From Aeromicrobium terrae (GTDB lineage Bacteria > Actinomycetota > Actinomycetes > Propionibacteriales > Nocardioidaceae), in assembly GCF_008039565.1 (NCBI RefSeq), contig NZ_VDUX01000001.1, positions 124,001-188,000 on the forward strand: a DNA stretch of 64,000 nt. Reading direction: 5' to 3'. Positions 15,893 through 24,222 of the stretch are shown here, one piece after another. How positions within the stretch are numbered: position 1 is the first letter of the stretch; every line of letters begins with the position of its first letter. The position numbers and the translations under genes were made by a program. The notes under the pieces were generated by a model that worked only from the letters and a program-made list of their open reading frames with translations, was not told the origin of the DNA and searched no databases.

Positions 15893-17602
15893 TCACAAGT
15901 GGGAGCGGGGGATGCCGGTCTCGCTGACGCCCTGGAAGTCCTCGCCGAGGGGGACCGGGTGGCCGTCGTGGTCGCCCAGGTGCTCGGCGGCGTGCTCGAC
16001 GTCGTGCGTGGTGGGCTTGTCGACCGCGCCGTCGTAGTAGAACGACCGCGCCTTGGCTCGCAGGCGGGCGCCTCGGCTGCCCGGGGCGGCGACGCCGTTG
16101 GCGTCCTCCTCGGCGGGAGCCTCCAGCACCGGCAGGCGGTCGTGGGACGTCAGCACGAACTGGTTCGCGACGGGCAGGGGAGCGTGGCGCTCGGAGTACG
16201 AGCCGTCCGGCGTGCGCTCGATGATGCCCGTCTCGTACCCGTGCAGGATGCGGTTGGCATCGGCGCGCTGCAGACCGATGCAGATGCGCTTGGTGACGAT
16301 GAACGCGATGACCGGCAGGACGATCCAGCCGATCCGCACGAACCAGGTGATCGCGTTGAGGCTCAGGTGGAACTTCGTGGCGATGATGTCGTTGCCGCCG
16401 CCGATCCAGAACACGGCGTACATCGTCATGCCGGCGACGCCGAAGGCGGTGCGCACCGGGGCGTTGCGCGGGCGCTCCAGCAGGTGGTGCTCGCGCTTGT
16501 CACCGGTGATCCAGGACTCGACGAACGGCCAGGCGCCCAGAGCGGTGAACAGCACGCCCATCAGCAGCACGCCCGGGATGAAGACGTTCAGGCTCCAGGT
16601 GTAGTTGAGGAACGTCAGCTCCCAGTTGGGCATGACACGGACCGCACCCTCGACGAAGCCCATGTACCAGTCCGGCTGGGAGCCGGCGGTGACCTCGGAC
16701 GGGTTGTACGGACCGTAGGCCCAGATCGGGTTGATCTGGATCATCGCGCCCATCAGGGCGGTGAAGCCGAAGACGACGAAGAAGAAGCCGCCGGCCTTCG
16801 CCGCGTACACCGGGAGCAGCGGGTAGCCCACGACGTTCTTCTCGGTGCGTCCGGGGCCGGGCCACTGCGTGTGCTTCTGGTAGACGAGCAGCAGCATGTG
16901 GGCGCCGATCAGCCCGAGCAGGAGCGCGGGGATCAGCAGGATGTGCGCCATGTAGAGGCGCGGGATGATCTCGTTGCCCGGGAACTCCCCACCGAAGATG
17001 AAGAACTCCAGGTACGACCCGACGAGCGGGATGGACCGGATCAGTCCGTCCACGAACCTCAGGCCCGTGCCGGACAGCAGGTCGTCCGGCAGCGAGTAGC
17101 CCGCGAAGCCCTCGACGAGGCCGAGGGTCAGCAGACCGAGGCCGATCAGCCAGTTGACCTCGCGCGGCTTGCGGTAGGCGCCGGTGAAGAAGACGCGCAG
17201 CATGTGCACGACCATGGCGGCGACGAACAGCATCGCGGCCCAGTGGTGCACCTGGCGCATCAGCAGGCCGCCACGGACGCCGAACGAGATGTCGAGCGTC
17301 GAGGAGTAGGCCTGCGACATCTCGAGGCCGTTGAGCGGCTTGTAGGGACCGTTGTAGACGGTCTCGGCCATGCTCGGCTGGAACCAGAACGTCAGGTAGA
17401 CGCCGGTGGCGAGCAGGACGATGAACGACCAGAGGGCGATCTCGCCCAGCATGAAGGACCAGTGCTCGGGGAAGACCTTGCGGACCGGCATGAGCTTCTT
17501 GCCCGCTCCCGCCAGGCCGAGGCGGTCGTCCAGCCACTCGACCGGGCCGGCCATCTTCTTGCCGACGGGGGTCTTCTCGATGTCGGTGTACTCAGTCGTC
17601 AT
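15893..17602 (-). CDS. qcrB: Cytochrome bcc complex cytochrome b subunit
   Basis: The 569-aa membrane protein holds both b-type hemes of the menaquinol:cytochrome c reductase. Heme-ligand histidines are seen in RQVHHWAAM and AAMVVHMLRVF (helix B) and in RLYMAHILLIPA with HMLLLVYQKH (helix D); the quinol-site region is QINPIWAYGPYNPSEVTAGSQPDW. About nine TM segments are followed by a long hydrophilic C-terminus (from about 460), as in other actinobacteria. It overlaps qcrA by 4 nt. Known inhibitors of mycobacterial QcrB target this subunit; nothing odd is seen at the quinol site. Confidence 0.97.
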   Translation of the reverse strand: MTTEYTDIEKTPVGKKMAGPVEWLDDRLGLAGAGKKLMPVRKVFPEHWSFMLGEIALWSFIVLLATGVYLTFWFQPSMAETVYNGPYKPLNGLEMSQAYSSTLDISFGVRGGLLMRQVHHWAAMLFVAAMVVHMLRVFFTGAYRKPREVNWLIGLGLLTLGLVEGFAGYSLPDDLLSGTGLRFVDGLIRSIPLVGSYLEFFIFGGEFPGNEIIPRLYMAHILLIPALLLGLIGAHMLLLVYQKHTQWPGPGRTEKNVVGYPLLPVYAAKAGGFFFVVFGFTALMGAMIQINPIWAYGPYNPSEVTAGSQPDWYMGFVEGAVRVMPNWELTFLNYTWSLNVFIPGVLLMGVLFTALGAWPFVESWITGDKREHHLLERPRNAPVRTAFGVAGMTMYAVFWIGGGNDIIATKFHLSLNAITWFVRIGWIVLPVIAFIVTKRICIGLQRADANRILHGYETGIIERTPDGSYSERHAPLPVANQFVLTSHDRLPVLEAPAEEDANGVAAPGSRGARLRAKARSFYYDGAVDKPTTHDVEHAAEHLGDHDGHPVPLGEDFQGVSETGIPRSHL

Positions 17603-18666
17603 GAGTTCTTGTCCAGCTTCTTCTGGTCACGCGCGAGTTCCGGATAGCTCGGAGCGACGATCTCCGGGAAGTCGCTCATCGCGATCAGGTACCCCTCTGA
17701 GTCTACGCCGAGCGGCAATTGCGGCAGCGGTCGATGGGCCGGGCCGAAGATGACCTTGCCGTTGTCGGCGAGGTCGAACGTGGACTGGTGGCAGGGGCAC
17801 AGCAGGTGGTGCGTCTGCTGCTCCCACAGGCTGATCGGGCAGCCGACGTGCGTGCAGATCTTGGAGTAGCAGAGGATGCCGTCGACACCCCAGTTCTCGC
17901 GGCCCTTGGACGGGGTGATGTCCTCCGGACGCATCCGGACGACGATCACGGCGGCCTTGGACTTGACCTGCAGGGCCTCGGTGCCGTGCAGCACGCGCTC
18001 GCCGTCGGCGTCCTCCTCGAAGAGGATGGCCGGCTCGGCGTTCACGAGCTGGCCGACCTGCAGCTGCTCGGGCTTGATCGGCGTGCCGGAGACGTCGTTG
18101 ACGACCCGCATGCCCTTCTTCCAGACCGTGCGGCGCTGGTCGTGGGGGAGCGGGCCGAGGTCGCGCAGGGCGACGATGACCGGGAGGCCGAGCGCACCCA
18201 GCGACAGCAGCAGGCTGTTGCGGATCATCGGACGGCGCGCGATGCCGGACTCGTTGAGGCCGGCGTTGACGTCGATCATGACGGCCGTGCGGTCCTCGTC
18301 GGACGAGGCGCTGGGGTGACGCTCCTCGACGATCTCGTGGTCGCCCATGAGCTTCTTGGCCCACTGGATGATGCCCACGCCGATCAGCAGCAGACCGCCG
18401 CCGAACGTGGCGCCGAGGGCGAAGTTCTGCCCGTTCCAGCCGAGGAACGTCTGGTCCGCGTCGACCGTGAAGTACGCGACGCAGAAGCCGAGGAAGAGCA
18501 GGGCACCGAGTCCGAAGAGCGTGGAGACCTGGCGCTCGGCGCGACGCTCGAGGTCGGCGTCGACGTCGGTGGGGCGCCACTGGTGCTCCGGCAGCCCCGG
18601 GTCGCCGATGGGCTCGTGCGCGACCGTTCCTTCGGACGCGCCGGTGGGCTCGAGGTCGTCGGTCAT
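17599..18666 (-). CDS. qcrA: Rieske iron-sulfur subunit of the bcc complex
   Basis: The 355-aa protein has three TM segments in the N-terminal half (about 53-73, 84-105 and 167-185), the actinobacterial QcrA layout, and a C-terminal Rieske domain. The [2Fe-2S] ligands are in box I CTHVGCP (Cys271, His273, with Cys276 for the disulfide) and box II CPCHQSTF (Cys290, His293, with Cys292). It moves electrons from menaquinol to the diheme cytochrome QcrC. It overlaps both qcrB and qcrC by 4 nt, indicating translational coupling. Confidence 0.97.
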   Translation of the reverse strand: MTDDLEPTGASEGTVAHEPIGDPGLPEHQWRPTDVDADLERRAERQVSTLFGLGALLFLGFCVAYFTVDADQTFLGWNGQNFALGATFGGGLLLIGVGIIQWAKKLMGDHEIVEERHPSASSDEDRTAVMIDVNAGLNESGIARRPMIRNSLLLSLGALGLPVIVALRDLGPLPHDQRRTVWKKGMRVVNDVSGTPIKPEQLQVGQLVNAEPAILFEEDADGERVLHGTEALQVKSKAAVIVVRMRPEDITPSKGRENWGVDGILCYSKICTHVGCPISLWEQQTHHLLCPCHQSTFDLADNGKVIFGPAHRPLPQLPLGVDSEGYLIAMSDFPEIVAPSYPELARDQKKLDKNS

Positions 18667-19502
18667 GAGCTCCTCTTCTTCACTCGCGCGCCGTGGGCGC
18701 CGATCCAGACCGCGACGCCGACGAGCCCGCCCATGCCGATGAGGAACGTGAACATGCCCTCGGACACCGGACCCACGCTGCCGCCGGCGATGCCGGGGGT
18801 CGGCTGGTCCTGGACGGACTTGATGTAGGCGATGACGTTGCGCTTGTCCTCGGGCGTGATGACCTCGTCGGAGAACAGCGGCATCTGCTGCGGGCCGGTG
18901 AGCATGGCCTCGTAGATGTGCTTGGCGCTGACGCCCTTCAGGGACGGGGCGTAGCGGCCGTTCGGCAGCGCGCCACCGGCACCGACGGAGTTGTGGCAGG
19001 CCGTGCAGTTGGTGCGGAAGAACTCGCCGCCCTCGCGGATCTCCTCGGTGGTGGCGGCCTTGTAGTCGGTGTACTCGGACTCCGGGACGGACGGGCCGGG
19101 AGCCAGCGACGCGACGTACGCGGCGAGCTGCTTGGTCTCCTCGGCGGTGTACTCCGGGTCCTTGCGCGGGGCCTGCGGTCCGGCGTTGGCCATCGGCATG
19201 CGACCGGTGCCGACCTGGAAGTCGACGGCCGCGGCGCCGACACCGATCAGGCTCGGACCGTAGTTGCCACCGGACTTGGTGGTGATGCCCTCGGCGTTCT
19301 TGCCGTGGCAGCTGGCGCAGCCGATGAGGAAGAGCTGACGCCCGGCCTCGACGTCGCGCGCCGAAGCCTCCTCAGCGGTGGCGGCACGCGGCGCGAACGC
19401 GGCGTAGAGGCCGCCGGCCACGACAAGTCCGAGCAGCAGGACCACGAGTCCGGCGAGGGGATGCCGGCGTCTGGTCGACAGTTTCCGCACCGAGAACCTC
19501 AT
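18663..19502 (-). CDS. qcrC: Diheme cytochrome c subunit of the bcc complex
   Basis: The 279-aa protein has an N-terminal anchor (about 17-37), two cytochrome c domains with CASCH (Cys62-His66) and CTACH (Cys166-His170), and a C-terminal TM helix (about 250-272) followed by a basic tail. The two covalent hemes replace a soluble cytochrome c and connect QcrA directly to CtaC in the supercomplex. Axial methionines are likely in RMPMAN and QQMPLF. It is preceded by a 63-nt gap after ctaE and is part of the ctaE-qcrC-qcrA-qcrB transcript. Confidence 0.97.
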   Translation of the reverse strand: MRFSVRKLSTRRRHPLAGLVVLLLGLVVAGGLYAAFAPRAATAEEASARDVEAGRQLFLIGCASCHGKNAEGITTKSGGNYGPSLIGVGAAAVDFQVGTGRMPMANAGPQAPRKDPEYTAEETKQLAAYVASLAPGPSVPESEYTDYKAATTEEIREGGEFFRTNCTACHNSVGAGGALPNGRYAPSLKGVSAKHIYEAMLTGPQQMPLFSDEVITPEDKRNVIAYIKSVQDQPTPGIAGGSVGPVSEGMFTFLIGMGGLVGVAVWIGAHGARVKKRSS

Positions 19503-19565
19503 TCCTGGTTGGTGGGGTCAGCGTACCCAGCGAGGAGCCGCGTCGATGGAGTTAGGTCAGCCTTG

Positions 19566-20204
19566 TTACTGGATCAGGTAGATGGTGGCGAACAGGCCGA
19601 CCCAGACGATGTCGACGAAGTGCCAGTAGTACGAGACCACGATGGCGCTGATGGCCTGCTCGTGGGTGAATCGGCGCGCCATGAACGTACGGCCGATGAC
19701 GAGGATGAAGGCGATGAGCCCGCCGATGACGTGCAGGCCGTGGAAGCCGGTGGCCAGGTAGAACATCGAGCCGTACGACGAGCTCGGGATGGTGACGTTC
19801 TCGTGGACCAGCTCGGCGTACTCGGTGGCCTGGCCGCCGATGAAGATCGCGCCCATGACGTAGGTGAGCACGAACCACTCGCGCATGCCCCACTTGCCGA
19901 TCTGCAGGAGGGTGCCGGTGCGTCCGGGGCGGCCTCGCTCGGCGGCGAAGACGCCGTACTGGCAGGTGACCGACGACAGCACCAGGATCGTGGTGTTCAC
20001 CGACGCGAACGGGATGTTCAGCTTGGCCGTCTCGACGTCCCACAGGTCGGGGGCGACGTTGCGGATGGTGAAGTACGCCGCGAACAGTCCCGCGAAGAAC
20101 ATCAGCTCGCTGGAGAGCCAGACGATGGTGCCGACGGTCACCATGGACGGACGTCCCTCGGTGCCGTGCAGACGGGAGGCGGGGATCACGGAGGTAGTGG
20201 CCAC
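19566..20204 (-). CDS. ctaE: Cytochrome c oxidase subunit III
   Basis: The 212-aa subunit has five or more TM segments, with the typical actinobacterial start [20 protein letters not shown] and the block [18 protein letters not shown]. It is encoded with the qcr genes rather than with ctaCDF, as in mycobacteria. The frame runs far upstream without a stop, so the start matters: GTG 20204 lies 6 nt after CATAAT (20211-20216, opposite strand) with no ribosome binding site, consistent with a leaderless message, and the protein then begins [14 protein letters not shown]. Only 24 nt separate it from the divergent receiver-like gene. Confidence 0.95.
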   Translation of the reverse strand: MATTSVIPASRLHGTEGRPSMVTVGTIVWLSSELMFFAGLFAAYFTIRNVAPDLWDVETAKLNIPFASVNTTILVLSSVTCQYGVFAAERGRPGRTGTLLQIGKWGMREWFVLTYVMGAIFIGGQATEYAELVHENVTIPSSSYGSMFYLATGFHGLHVIGGLIAFILVIGRTFMARRFTHEQAISAIVVSYYWHFVDIVWVGLFATIYLIQ

Positions 20205-20228
20205 GCGCTCATTATGTACGATTCGTTT
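20205..20228. promoter_or_regulatory. Back-to-back leaderless promoters of ctaE and the receiver-like gene
   Basis: The minus-strand -10 CATAAT (20216 to 20211) directly abuts the plus-strand -10 TACGAT (20217-20222). Each is followed by exactly 6 nt and a GTG. With only 24 nt between the two start codons, each -35 region must lie inside the coding sequence of the opposite gene, so transcription of the two genes is mechanically linked. Confidence 0.65.
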
Positions 20229-20633
20229 GTGAGTGAGCACAAGCCCCTGCGTGTTCTCGTGTACAGCGACGACCGCGACGTCCGAGCCACTGTCATCGCG
20301 GGCCTCGGCGCTCGCCCGCACCCCGATCTTCCGCCGTTCGACTACGTCGAGTGCGCCACCGAGCCGGTGGTGTGGAACCACCTCGACGAGGGCGGCATCG
20401 ACCTCGTGATCCTGGACGGCGAGGCGGTTCCCGCCGGCGGTCTGGGCATCGCCCGGCAGATGAAGGACGAGATCTACCAGGCACCGCCGGTCCTCGTCCT
20501 CACCGGCCGTCCGCAGGACGCCTGGCTCGCCACCTGGTCGCGCGCCGAGGCCGCGCTGCCGCACCCCATCGACCCGCTGCGCCTGGCCGAGACCGTCATC
20601 GGTCTGGCCCGCGGGGTCCTCGCCTCGGCGTGA
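20229..20633 (+). CDS. Degenerate response-regulator receiver-like protein
   Basis: The 134-aa protein folds like a stand-alone receiver domain: strand VLVYSDD (acidic pair Asp14/Asp15), LVILDGEAV (Asp63 at the phospho-acceptor position) and VLVLTGRP (Thr92). The invariant Lys before Pro is replaced by His112 in ALPHPIDP, so conventional phospho-signalling is doubtful. There is no output domain. The GTG start lies 6 nt after TACGAT and is predicted leaderless. It diverges from ctaE and is followed 6 nt later by trpD. An uncharacterised conserved gene at this place is recalled from other actinobacteria; the function is unknown. Confidence 0.8.
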   Translation: MSEHKPLRVLVYSDDRDVRATVIAGLGARPHPDLPPFDYVECATEPVVWNHLDEGGIDLVILDGEAVPAGGLGIARQMKDEIYQAPPVLVLTGRPQDAWLATWSRAEAALPHPIDPLRLAETVIGLARGVLASA

Positions 20634-20639
20634 CCTGAC

Positions 20640-21680
20640 ATGAGCCAGACCTGGCCGGACGTCCTGGCGACCCTCGTCGCCGGCCACGACCTCGACGCGG
20701 CCGCGACGTCCTGGGCCATGGAGGAGATCCTCTCCGGCAACGCCACCCCGGCCCAGATCGCCGGGTTCGCCGTCGCGCTCCGGAGCAAGGGCGAGACGCT
20801 CGCGGAGATGCAGGGCCTGGTCGACGCGATGTACCGCCACGCCGCGCCGCTGACGGTCGACCAGCGCGTCGTCGACATCGTCGGCACCGGCGGCGATCGC
20901 GCTCACACGGTCAACATCTCCACGATGTCGGCGGTCACCATCGCCGGCGCCGGCGTGCCGGTGGTCAAGCACGGCAACCGCGCCGCGTCCAGCTCCAGCG
21001 GATCGGCCGACGTGCTCGAGGCGCTCGGCGTGCGACTCGACGTGCCGCCGCTGAAGCTCCTCGACGTCCTGCGCGAGGCCGGCATCACGTTCTGCTTCGC
21101 CCCGGTCTTCCACGCGTCGTTCCGGTTCACCGCGGTGCCACGCCGCGAGCTCGGCATCGCCACGCCGTTCAACTTCCTCGGCCCGCTCACCAACCCGGCC
21201 CGGCCGGCCGCCATGGCCGTCGGGGTGGCCGACCCGCGCATGGCGCCGCTCATGGCGGGCGTGCTCGCCGGTCGCGGTGCCGACGCGCTGGTGTTCCGCG
21301 GCGACGACGGGCTGGACGAGATCACCACCACCACCACGTCGCACGTGTGGGTGGGCGACCCGGCCACGGGCGACGTGTCCGAGCACGTCGTCGACCCCAC
21401 GCGCCTCGGCATCGACACGTCCGAGCCGTCGGCGCTCGCCGGTGGCGACCCCGCCTTCAACGCGGGCGTGTTCGGGCGCGTCCTCGACGGCGAGAAGTCG
21501 GCGGTCCGCGACGCCGTCCTGCTCAACGCCGGCGCGGGCATCGCCGCCCACGCGGCCGAGGCGGGCTCGTTGGAGGACCGGCTGGTCGCCGGCATCGAGC
21601 GGGCCCGGGAGTCGATCGACTCCGGCTCGGCGCGGTCCGTGCTCGACCGGTGGGCGTCGGCGACGCAGGCGCTCGTCTAG
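20640..21680 (+). CDS. trpD: Anthranilate phosphoribosyltransferase
   Basis: The 346-aa enzyme joins anthranilate and PRPP in tryptophan synthesis. Family motifs are intact: [18 protein letters not shown] (PRPP loop), [22 protein letters not shown] (anthranilate site) and [10 protein letters not shown]. It is isolated from the rest of the trp genes, as in mycobacteria where trpD also sits next to ctaE. It starts 6 nt after the receiver-like gene, so both share a transcript. No attenuator or trp leader peptide is visible. Confidence 0.96.
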   Translation: MSQTWPDVLATLVAGHDLDAAATSWAMEEILSGNATPAQIAGFAVALRSKGETLAEMQGLVDAMYRHAAPLTVDQRVVDIVGTGGDRAHTVNISTMSAVTIAGAGVPVVKHGNRAASSSSGSADVLEALGVRLDVPPLKLLDVLREAGITFCFAPVFHASFRFTAVPRRELGIATPFNFLGPLTNPARPAAMAVGVADPRMAPLMAGVLAGRGADALVFRGDDGLDEITTTTTSHVWVGDPATGDVSEHVVDPTRLGIDTSEPSALAGGDPAFNAGVFGRVLDGEKSAVRDAVLLNAGAGIAAHAAEAGSLEDRLVAGIERARESIDSGSARSVLDRWASATQALV

Positions 21681-21684
21681 CCCG

Positions 21685-21960
21685 TCACAGACCGATGCTG
21701 AAGGCCTCTTCGAGGTCGTGCTGGCTGAACGTCTGGAACGCGATCTGCGTCTGGGTGGACAGGACGCCGTCGACCTTGTTGAGCTGGTCGGCCACGACGT
21801 CGGAGATCTCCTCGTGGGTCCGCACCCGCACCATGGCGAGGAGGTCGAGGTCGCCGGTGACGGAGTAGACCTCGCTGACCCCGTCGATGTCGGCGATCTG
21901 CTCGGCGATCTCGGACAGTCGCGAGACGTCGGCCTGGATGAAGACGATCGCGGTGATCAT
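21685..21960 (-). CDS. Stand-alone Lrp/AsnC ligand-binding (RAM) domain protein
   Basis: The 91-aa protein consists only of the RAM domain of Lrp/AsnC regulators: a beta-alpha-beta fold starting [20 protein letters not shown], with the effector-loop region [21 protein letters not shown]. The N-terminal helix-turn-helix is absent, so it should oligomerise and bind a small molecule (commonly an amino acid) without binding DNA itself. Its start overlaps the stop of the upstream exonuclease gene by 4 nt. It ends 4 nt from the convergent trpD gene. Ligand and partner are unknown. Confidence 0.88.
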   Translation of the reverse strand: MITAIVFIQADVSRLSEIAEQIADIDGVSEVYSVTGDLDLLAMVRVRTHEEISDVVADQLNKVDGVLSTQTQIAFQTFSQHDLEEAFSIGL

Positions 21961-23633
21961 GGCGCCACCTTAGCCAGAAGGTCGAGGTGCCGTGCGCCGC
22001 TCTCCAGCGGCGAGCTCCAGGCGCCGCGAACCATCCGGAGCCCGGGCGTGTCGAGCCAGCGCAGCAGGCACTCGGTCTCCTCGGCCGTGGCGGCGGGGAT
22101 CGGGCCGTACCCGGCGTCGACGGTCTCGGCCGTGGCGAGCAGCGCGTCGACCCAGCCGTGCGGGTGGGTGCCATGGGGCATGACGCCGGCGGCCGCCAGC
22201 CGGCCGTGCCGGATGGCGTGGATCTCCCACCCGTCCGGGTGCGGCGCGGCGGCCACCAGCTCCGGGACGCGGGTGAGCTCGAGGAGGCGCTGCGTGCGCA
22301 CGACGCCGCGCACCAGCGCCGTGAGCCGGTCGCGCCAGCGGGCGGCGTCCTCGTAGCGCTGCTGCGTGGCGAGGTCGGACATCCGCCGGCCGATGGCGTC
22401 GACGAGCTCGGCGGGGTCGGCCGTCATGGCCCGACGGACCCGGTTCACCTCGGCGTCGTAGGCGTCGACCTCGACCGAGCCGTCGCAGGGGGAGAGGCAG
22501 TGCCCGAGCTCCGCGAGGACGCACGGGGTGCGCCGCGACCGCTTCGCGAGCTTGGGGGTGCACTGCCGGATGCGGAACGTGTCGTGCAGCGCGGCCGCAG
22601 CGTCCTCCGCCGCGACCCGGCCGCGGAACGGGCCGATGTAGTCGGCGTCGTCGTCGAGGATGCGCTGGACGACCGACAGTCGTGGCCAAGGCTCGCGGGT
22701 GAGCTTGAGCCAGGAGAGCCGGTCGGGGAACTTCGAGCGCCGGTTGTACGGCGGTCGGTGCCGGGCGATGAGTCGAAGCTCGCGCACCTGGGCCTCCAGG
22801 GCGGTGGCGCACACGACGGCCTCCACGCGCTGCGCGAGCATCACCATCTCGCCCATCCGGGACCGCGTCTCGGACTCGGTGAAGTAGGAGCGCACCCGGG
22901 TGCGCAGCCGCTTGGACGTGCCGACGTACAGGACGTCGTCGCGGGCGTCGCGGAAGAGGTAGACGCCCGGCGCCTGGGGCAGGTGGTCGGCGAGGTGGCG
23001 CTTCTTCCGCTGCGCGGGCGTGACCCGGGCCGTGAACGTGGACACCTCCTCCAGCGAGGAGACGCCGAGCGGGCCGAGCCGCTCGAACAGGCCGTGCAGG
23101 ACGTCGACGGTGGCGCGGGCGTCCTCCAGGGCCCGGTGGTTGGGCGTGGTGGTGGCGCGGAAGTGCCGGGCGAGGGTGGCGAGCTTGACGTTGGGCACCT
23201 CGTCGCGCAACAGCGTGCGCCGGGCCAGGACCGCGGTGTCGAGCACCTCGAAGCGCGGCCACGGGATGCCGAGCTCGCGCGAGTAGTGCTTCAGGAAGCC
23301 GACGTCGAACGGCGCGTTGTGGGCGACGAGCACCGACCCCCGCGCGAACTCCAGGAAGCTCGGCATGACCTCGGCGATGCGCGGAGCGTGGATCACCATG
23401 GCGTCGGTGATGCCGGTCAGCACGGTGATGAACGCCGGGATGGACTCGTCCGGGTTCACCAGCGTCTGCAGCTCGCCGAGCACTTCGCCGCCGCGCACCT
23501 TGACCGCGCCGATCTCGGTGATCTTGCAGCCCTGGGCGGGGGAGCCGCCCGTGGTCTCGAGGTCGACGACGCAGAACGTCACGTCGCTCAGCGGGCGACC
23601 GAGGTCGTCGAACGAGGCCTGGACTGCTTCCAC
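21957..23633 (-). CDS. DEDDh exonuclease / UvrC-like GIY-YIG fusion protein
   Basis: The 558-aa protein joins two nuclease modules. Residues about 15-180 are a DnaQ-type 3'-5' exonuclease (VVDLETTGG, LVAHNAPFDVGFL, NHRALEDARATVD carry the DEDDh residues). Residues about 220-300 are a GIY-YIG domain (PGVYLFRDARDDVLYVGTSK) as in UvrC and Cho, followed by a UVR-like helical segment (QQRYEDAARWRDRL). It presumably acts in DNA repair; the fusion is widespread in actinobacteria (Rv2191 type). GTG 23633 lies 7 nt after TACCGT (opposite strand 23641-23646) with no ribosome binding site, so it is predicted leaderless. Confidence 0.9.
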   Translation of the reverse strand: MEAVQASFDDLGRPLSDVTFCVVDLETTGGSPAQGCKITEIGAVKVRGGEVLGELQTLVNPDESIPAFITVLTGITDAMVIHAPRIAEVMPSFLEFARGSVLVAHNAPFDVGFLKHYSRELGIPWPRFEVLDTAVLARRTLLRDEVPNVKLATLARHFRATTTPNHRALEDARATVDVLHGLFERLGPLGVSSLEEVSTFTARVTPAQRKKRHLADHLPQAPGVYLFRDARDDVLYVGTSKRLRTRVRSYFTESETRSRMGEMVMLAQRVEAVVCATALEAQVRELRLIARHRPPYNRRSKFPDRLSWLKLTREPWPRLSVVQRILDDDADYIGPFRGRVAAEDAAAALHDTFRIRQCTPKLAKRSRRTPCVLAELGHCLSPCDGSVEVDAYDAEVNRVRRAMTADPAELVDAIGRRMSDLATQQRYEDAARWRDRLTALVRGVVRTQRLLELTRVPELVAAAPHPDGWEIHAIRHGRLAAAGVMPHGTHPHGWVDALLATAETVDAGYGPIPAATAEETECLLRWLDTPGLRMVRGAWSSPLESGARHLDLLAKVAP

Positions 23634-23739
23634 GCAGGGAACGGTAGGTCGGACATCCGACAGTGTGTTCGAACGACACGCCGGAACTGTCCGAGGTCCT
23701 GTCTAGCGTCTGGGACGTCAGCACTAGGAGGTGCTTCCC

Positions 23740-23967
23740 ATGACCGATCCGACCGATCCCGTGGTCGTCGACTGCGACCGCTGCCTCGTCCGGAGCCCCG
23801 GCGCCTGCGGCGACTGCGTCGTCACCGTGCTCCTGGGCGCGCCCCCCGAGGGCATCGAGCTCGACCAGGACGAGGTCGCCGCTCTCGACGCCCTGGCCGA
23901 CGGTGGCCTCGTGCCGCCCCTCCGGCTCGTGATCCCGATCACGGGACCGGCCACCCACACCGCCTGA
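23740..23967 (+). CDS. Small four-cysteine protein (75 aa)
   Basis: The protein opens MTDPTDPVVVDCDRCLVR and has paired cysteines at residues 12/15 and 23/26 (CDRC and CGDC), a CxxC-N7-CxxC spacing suited to binding zinc or an iron-sulfur cluster. The C-terminal half is hydrophobic and acidic without a TM segment. ATG follows a near-perfect ribosome binding site AGGAGG (23726-23731), with a TAGCGT -10 candidate at 23704-23709. I recall similar short proteins in streptomycetes at this locus but know no function. It precedes the riboswitch-controlled NlpC/P60 gene. Confidence 0.8.
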   Translation: MTDPTDPVVVDCDRCLVRSPGACGDCVVTVLLGAPPEGIELDQDEVAALDALADGGLVPPLRLVIPITGPATHTA

Positions 23968-23992
23968 GTTTCCCCAGGTACGGCGCGCGTAT

Positions 23993-24021
23993 TTGATCGC
24001 GCACCCACGCCCCCCTAGAGT
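23993..24021 (+). promoter_or_regulatory. Promoter of the riboswitch transcript
   Basis: TTGATC (23993-23998) and TAGAGT (24016-24021) are separated by 17 nt, a good vegetative promoter. It would start transcription near 24028, giving a leader of about 195 nt before the NlpC/P60 gene that contains the whole c-di-AMP aptamer. Confidence 0.6.
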
Positions 24022-24059
24022 GAGGCCTCGTGCGTCCGGAGAAGGTGGACCGACATGGT

Positions 24060-24210
24060 CTGCCCCGGGAGCACCGCCGAGACTGATCGGCCGTCCCAGG
24101 CGGCCGTGACGTGCCGGGGAACCACGCAAGTGGGGTGAATCGACTCGTCCGCGAGTCGTAGGGCAGACCTTGGCCCGAACCCGTCAGCTCACCCGGTAGG
24201 CGTCGAGGAT
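24060..24210 (+). ncRNA. c-di-AMP (ydaO/yuaA) riboswitch
   Basis: The leader contains the conserved ydaO blocks in the right order: GGGGAACCACGCAAGTGGGG followed by TGAATC (about 24117-24142), GTAGGG (24160-24165) and the 3' block CCCGAACCCGTCAGCTCACC, ending GGTAGGCG. Closing helix P1 can form between CCGCC near 24074 and GGCG near 24199. These riboswitches bind cyclic di-AMP and, in actinobacteria, sit before genes for cell wall hydrolases such as Rpf and NlpC/P60 proteins, lowering expression when c-di-AMP is high. The 3' boundary reaches to within about 12 nt of the start codon, so control of translation or of a short terminator is possible. Confidence 0.93.
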
Positions 24211-24222
24211 CGTAGGAGCGTT

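Noticed and set aside
20640..20700. trp attenuator or Trp-rich leader peptide before trpD
   Set aside because: trpD starts 6 nt after the receiver-like gene, leaving no space for a leader; no Trp codon cluster or alternative hairpins are seen.
19566..21551. A 661-codon frame giving subunit III a 450-residue extension
   Set aside because: The extension is the antisense of trpD and the receiver-like gene; family length and the CATAAT-GTG pair support the start at 20204.
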